Of a stretch of DNA of 7,537 nucleotides, positions 6,847 to 7,537 are shown piece after piece (positions within the stretch are counted from its first letter, which is position 1; the number at the start of each line of letters is the position of its first letter). The position numbers and the translations under genes were made by a program. The notes below the pieces were generated by a model. That model saw nothing but the letters and a program-made list of their open reading frames with translations, had not been told where the DNA came from and ran no database searches. The stretch is from Candidatus Zixiibacteriota bacterium (lineage in GTDB: Bacteria; Zixibacteria; MSB-5A5; RBG-16-43-9). The stretch is taken from positions 1-7,537 of the forward strand of contig JAOUFL010000109.1 in the NCBI GenBank assembly GCA_029858245.1. Reading direction: 5' to 3'.

Positions 6847-6878
6847 ACAAAAAAGCCCCTGTACAGGGGCTTTTTTGT
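6847..6878 (+). terminator. Strong rho-independent terminator, perfect 32-base palindrome
   Basis: The sequence is a perfect inverted repeat centred between 6862 and 6863. It has a core of AGCCCCTG pairing with CAGGGGCT, flanked by an A-run on the left and TTTTTT on the right. It begins ten bases after the stop of the beta-helix gene and ends that transcript. The A-run opposite the T-run means it can also work on leftward transcripts, such as read-through from the gene at the right edge. Confidence 0.95.
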
Positions 6879-6963
6879 ATCATCCGAAGTTATTCCTAAT
6901 ATTTTTTAAAAATTTTATTAATTTAAACTTTGTTATATTTTTATAAAATCCTTAATCATCAGG

Positions 6964-6988
6964 ACAGACCCCCTGTTTAGCACTTCAG
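6964..6988 (+). repeat. Degenerate direct repeat, left copy
   Basis: ACAGA, four bases, CTGTTTAG, two bases, CT, one base, CAG. The same skeleton occurs at 7163-7183 with a one-base first spacer and no base before CAG. The two copies bracket about 175 bases of the convergent intergenic region. Confidence 0.3.
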
Positions 6989-7064
6989 TCGTTAGAGCTG
7001 CGTTGATTCCGTTTTTAAAAAACGTCTGAAAAAAGGTTGGATATTTTAAGTCCTTATATTAATG

Positions 7065-7084
7065 AAAAAAGCCGAAAAGGCTTT
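7065..7084 (-). terminator. Probable rho-independent terminator of the right-edge gene
   Basis: Read on the minus strand this is AAAGCC, a five-base loop TTTTC, GGCTTT, then more T, giving a run of six T. The stem is six base pairs, only three of them G-C, so it is modest. It lies about 95 bases after the TGA of the minus-strand gene at 7180, and in the right orientation. Confidence 0.6.
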
Positions 7085-7100
7085 CCTCAATTCAATGTTG

Positions 7101-7161
7101 CAACCTCACCCCCACCAATGGCGGGATTTTCAACCTGACCCTTTCCTTATAAAGGAGAGGG
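7101..7161. repeat. Repeat-like block with two related 16-mers and a strong hairpin
   Basis: Two related direct copies, CAACCTCACCCCCACC (7101-7116) and CAACCTGACCCTTTCC (7131-7146), lie 30 bases apart and match at 12 of 16 positions. The second runs into an inverted repeat, CCCTTTCCTT (7139-7148) against AAGGAGAGGG (7152-7161), with a three-base loop and one G-T wobble. This kind of intergenic sequence resembles the dispersed palindromic elements seen in many environmental genomes. Whether it recurs in this genome cannot be seen here. Confidence 0.45.
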
Positions 7162-7162
7162 A

Positions 7163-7183
7163 ACAGATCTGTTTAGTGCTCAG
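7163..7183 (+). repeat. Degenerate direct repeat, right copy
   Basis: ACAGA, one base, CTGTTTAG, two bases, CT, CAG, matching the left copy at 6964-6988. It overlaps the stop codon of the minus-strand gene, so the end of that protein may derive from the element. It could also be chance similarity. Confidence 0.3.
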
Positions 7184-7537
7184 GTTCTCTTTTTCTTTTC
7201 TAATATCTCCTCAGCCAGAGATAGTGCTACTCCCGAAAGCATAACCTCAACCCCTAATTTGGTGAAATCACCGGAGATAAGCTCCCTTTTTACATTTGAA
7301 TATAAAGCACAGCCGGCACCCTTTTCTATAACCAATCCGGAGATTTTCCCGGCACTTTCTCCCACAAAAGTAACCTCACTCAGCTCCTGACTTATAACAT
7401 AACCCGATATGTTGTGGAGCTGTAAATGGCAGTTGGAGGTATAGACCACTACCAGTGGTCCTTTGGATTTTACGAATTTAACCTCAGGATGAAGTTCGAG
7501 GATTACACTTCTTTTTTCTATGGGGTTAACTATTTTA
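7180..7537 (-). CDS. C-terminal part of an unrecognised protein, 5' end outside the window
   Basis: The frame is open from the right edge to the TGA at 7182-7180, giving at least 118 codons. The GTG at 7449 is an internal Val codon (GPLVVVYTSN) and not a likely start, because the frame continues upstream with protein-like sequence (VILELHPEVKFVKSKG). The visible part alternates beta-rich stretches (VILELHPEVKFV, PLVVVYTSNCHLQLHNIS, EVTFVGESAGKISGLVIEKG) with a C-terminal helix (GVALSLAEEILEKKKRT). There are no membrane segments and only two Cys. I do not recognise the family and assign no function. The gene is followed by a probable leftward terminator at 7065-7084. Confidence 0.75.
   Translation of the reverse strand, partial: KIVNPIEKRSVILELHPEVKFVKSKGPLVVVYTSNCHLQLHNISGYVISQELSEVTFVGESAGKISGLVIEKGAGCALYSNVKRELISGDFTKLGVEVMLSGVALSLAEEILEKKKRT

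Larger units (their letters stand above)
6837..7179. other. Convergent intergenic region, 343 bases, no gene supported
   Basis: Both flanking genes end here, so no promoter is expected. From left to right it holds the 32-base palindromic terminator, a very AT-rich stretch (about 6896-6955), a segment of ordinary composition (6958-7010), a short AT palindrome CGTTTTTAAAAAACG (7010-7024), a leftward terminator (7065-7084), and a C/G-skewed repeat-like block with a hairpin (7101-7161). A 60-codon plus-strand reading frame at 7062-7244 runs through the leftward terminator and the repeat-like block into the opposing gene, and shows no protein-like features. Confidence 0.7.

Noticed and set aside
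6958..7010. Segment of ordinary composition in AT-rich spacer considered as a tRNA or small RNA
   Set aside because: No cloverleaf, TTC-arm motif or stable long stem could be drawn.
7010..7024. CGTTTTTAAAAAACG inverted repeat as a terminator
   Set aside because: The stem is almost all A-T with a one-base loop, so it cannot fold as drawn; better treated as AT-rich spacer.
7162..7173. Perfect 12-base palindrome AACAGATCTGTT as an operator
   Set aside because: It lies just past a stop codon in a convergent region where no promoter is expected, and one or two such palindromes are expected by chance in a window this size.
7062..7244. Plus-strand 60-codon frame in the convergent spacer
   Set aside because: It runs through the leftward terminator and the repeat-like block into an opposing gene, and has no ribosome binding site or conserved motif.
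1..7537. CRISPR array, transposase, toxin-antitoxin or phage genes
   Set aside because: No regularly spaced repeats and no such protein motifs on either strand; the coding regions are metabolic, signalling and membrane genes.

Overview
The window is a moderately AT-rich stretch of bacterial chromosome. NagZ/AnmK cell-wall recycling, a six-pass membrane-anchored diguanylate cyclase, a short CstA-type transporter and a secreted beta-helix membrane protein point to a peptidoglycan-containing, probably Gram-negative bacterium. The divergence of the proteins suggests an uncultured lineage. No marker in the window fixes the phylum.

Layout. Positions 1-5572 hold five minus-strand genes that read leftward from a divergent intergenic region at about 5573-5699. 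In transcription order they are: a small cysteine-rich four-pass membrane protein (5572-5054), a CstA-family transporter (5048-3375), a membrane GAF-GGDEF diguanylate cyclase (3311-1737), NagZ (1737-736) and AnmK (739 to beyond the left edge). The last three are physically locked together. The cyclase stop and NagZ start share one base (TAATG), and the NagZ stop overlaps a TTG start of AnmK (TTGA) that has its own Shine-Dalgarno sequence. A 63-base gap before the cyclase could hold an internal promoter.

On the plus strand, 5700-6836 encodes a signal-peptide protein. It has about eight short bactofilin-like beta-helix coils followed by a membrane domain, and it ends in a strong palindromic terminator (6847-6878). 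A partial minus-strand gene of unknown function enters from the right edge and ends at 7180. The convergent intergenic region between these two genes (6837-7179) contains two terminators, a strong hairpin and repeat-like sequence.

How the genes may work together. NagZ removes GlcNAc from anhydromuropeptides, and AnmK turns the resulting anhydroMurNAc into MurNAc-6-phosphate. This is the core of cytoplasmic peptidoglycan recycling. Downstream in that pathway MurQ releases D-lactate, which can become pyruvate, and characterised CstA proteins import pyruvate, so a shared carbon-scavenging theme is possible. The most unusual aspect is the diguanylate cyclase built translationally into the recycling operon, which suggests a link between c-di-GMP output and cell-wall turnover. 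That link is an inference from gene arrangement. No CRISPR array, transposase, rRNA or tRNA gene was seen.
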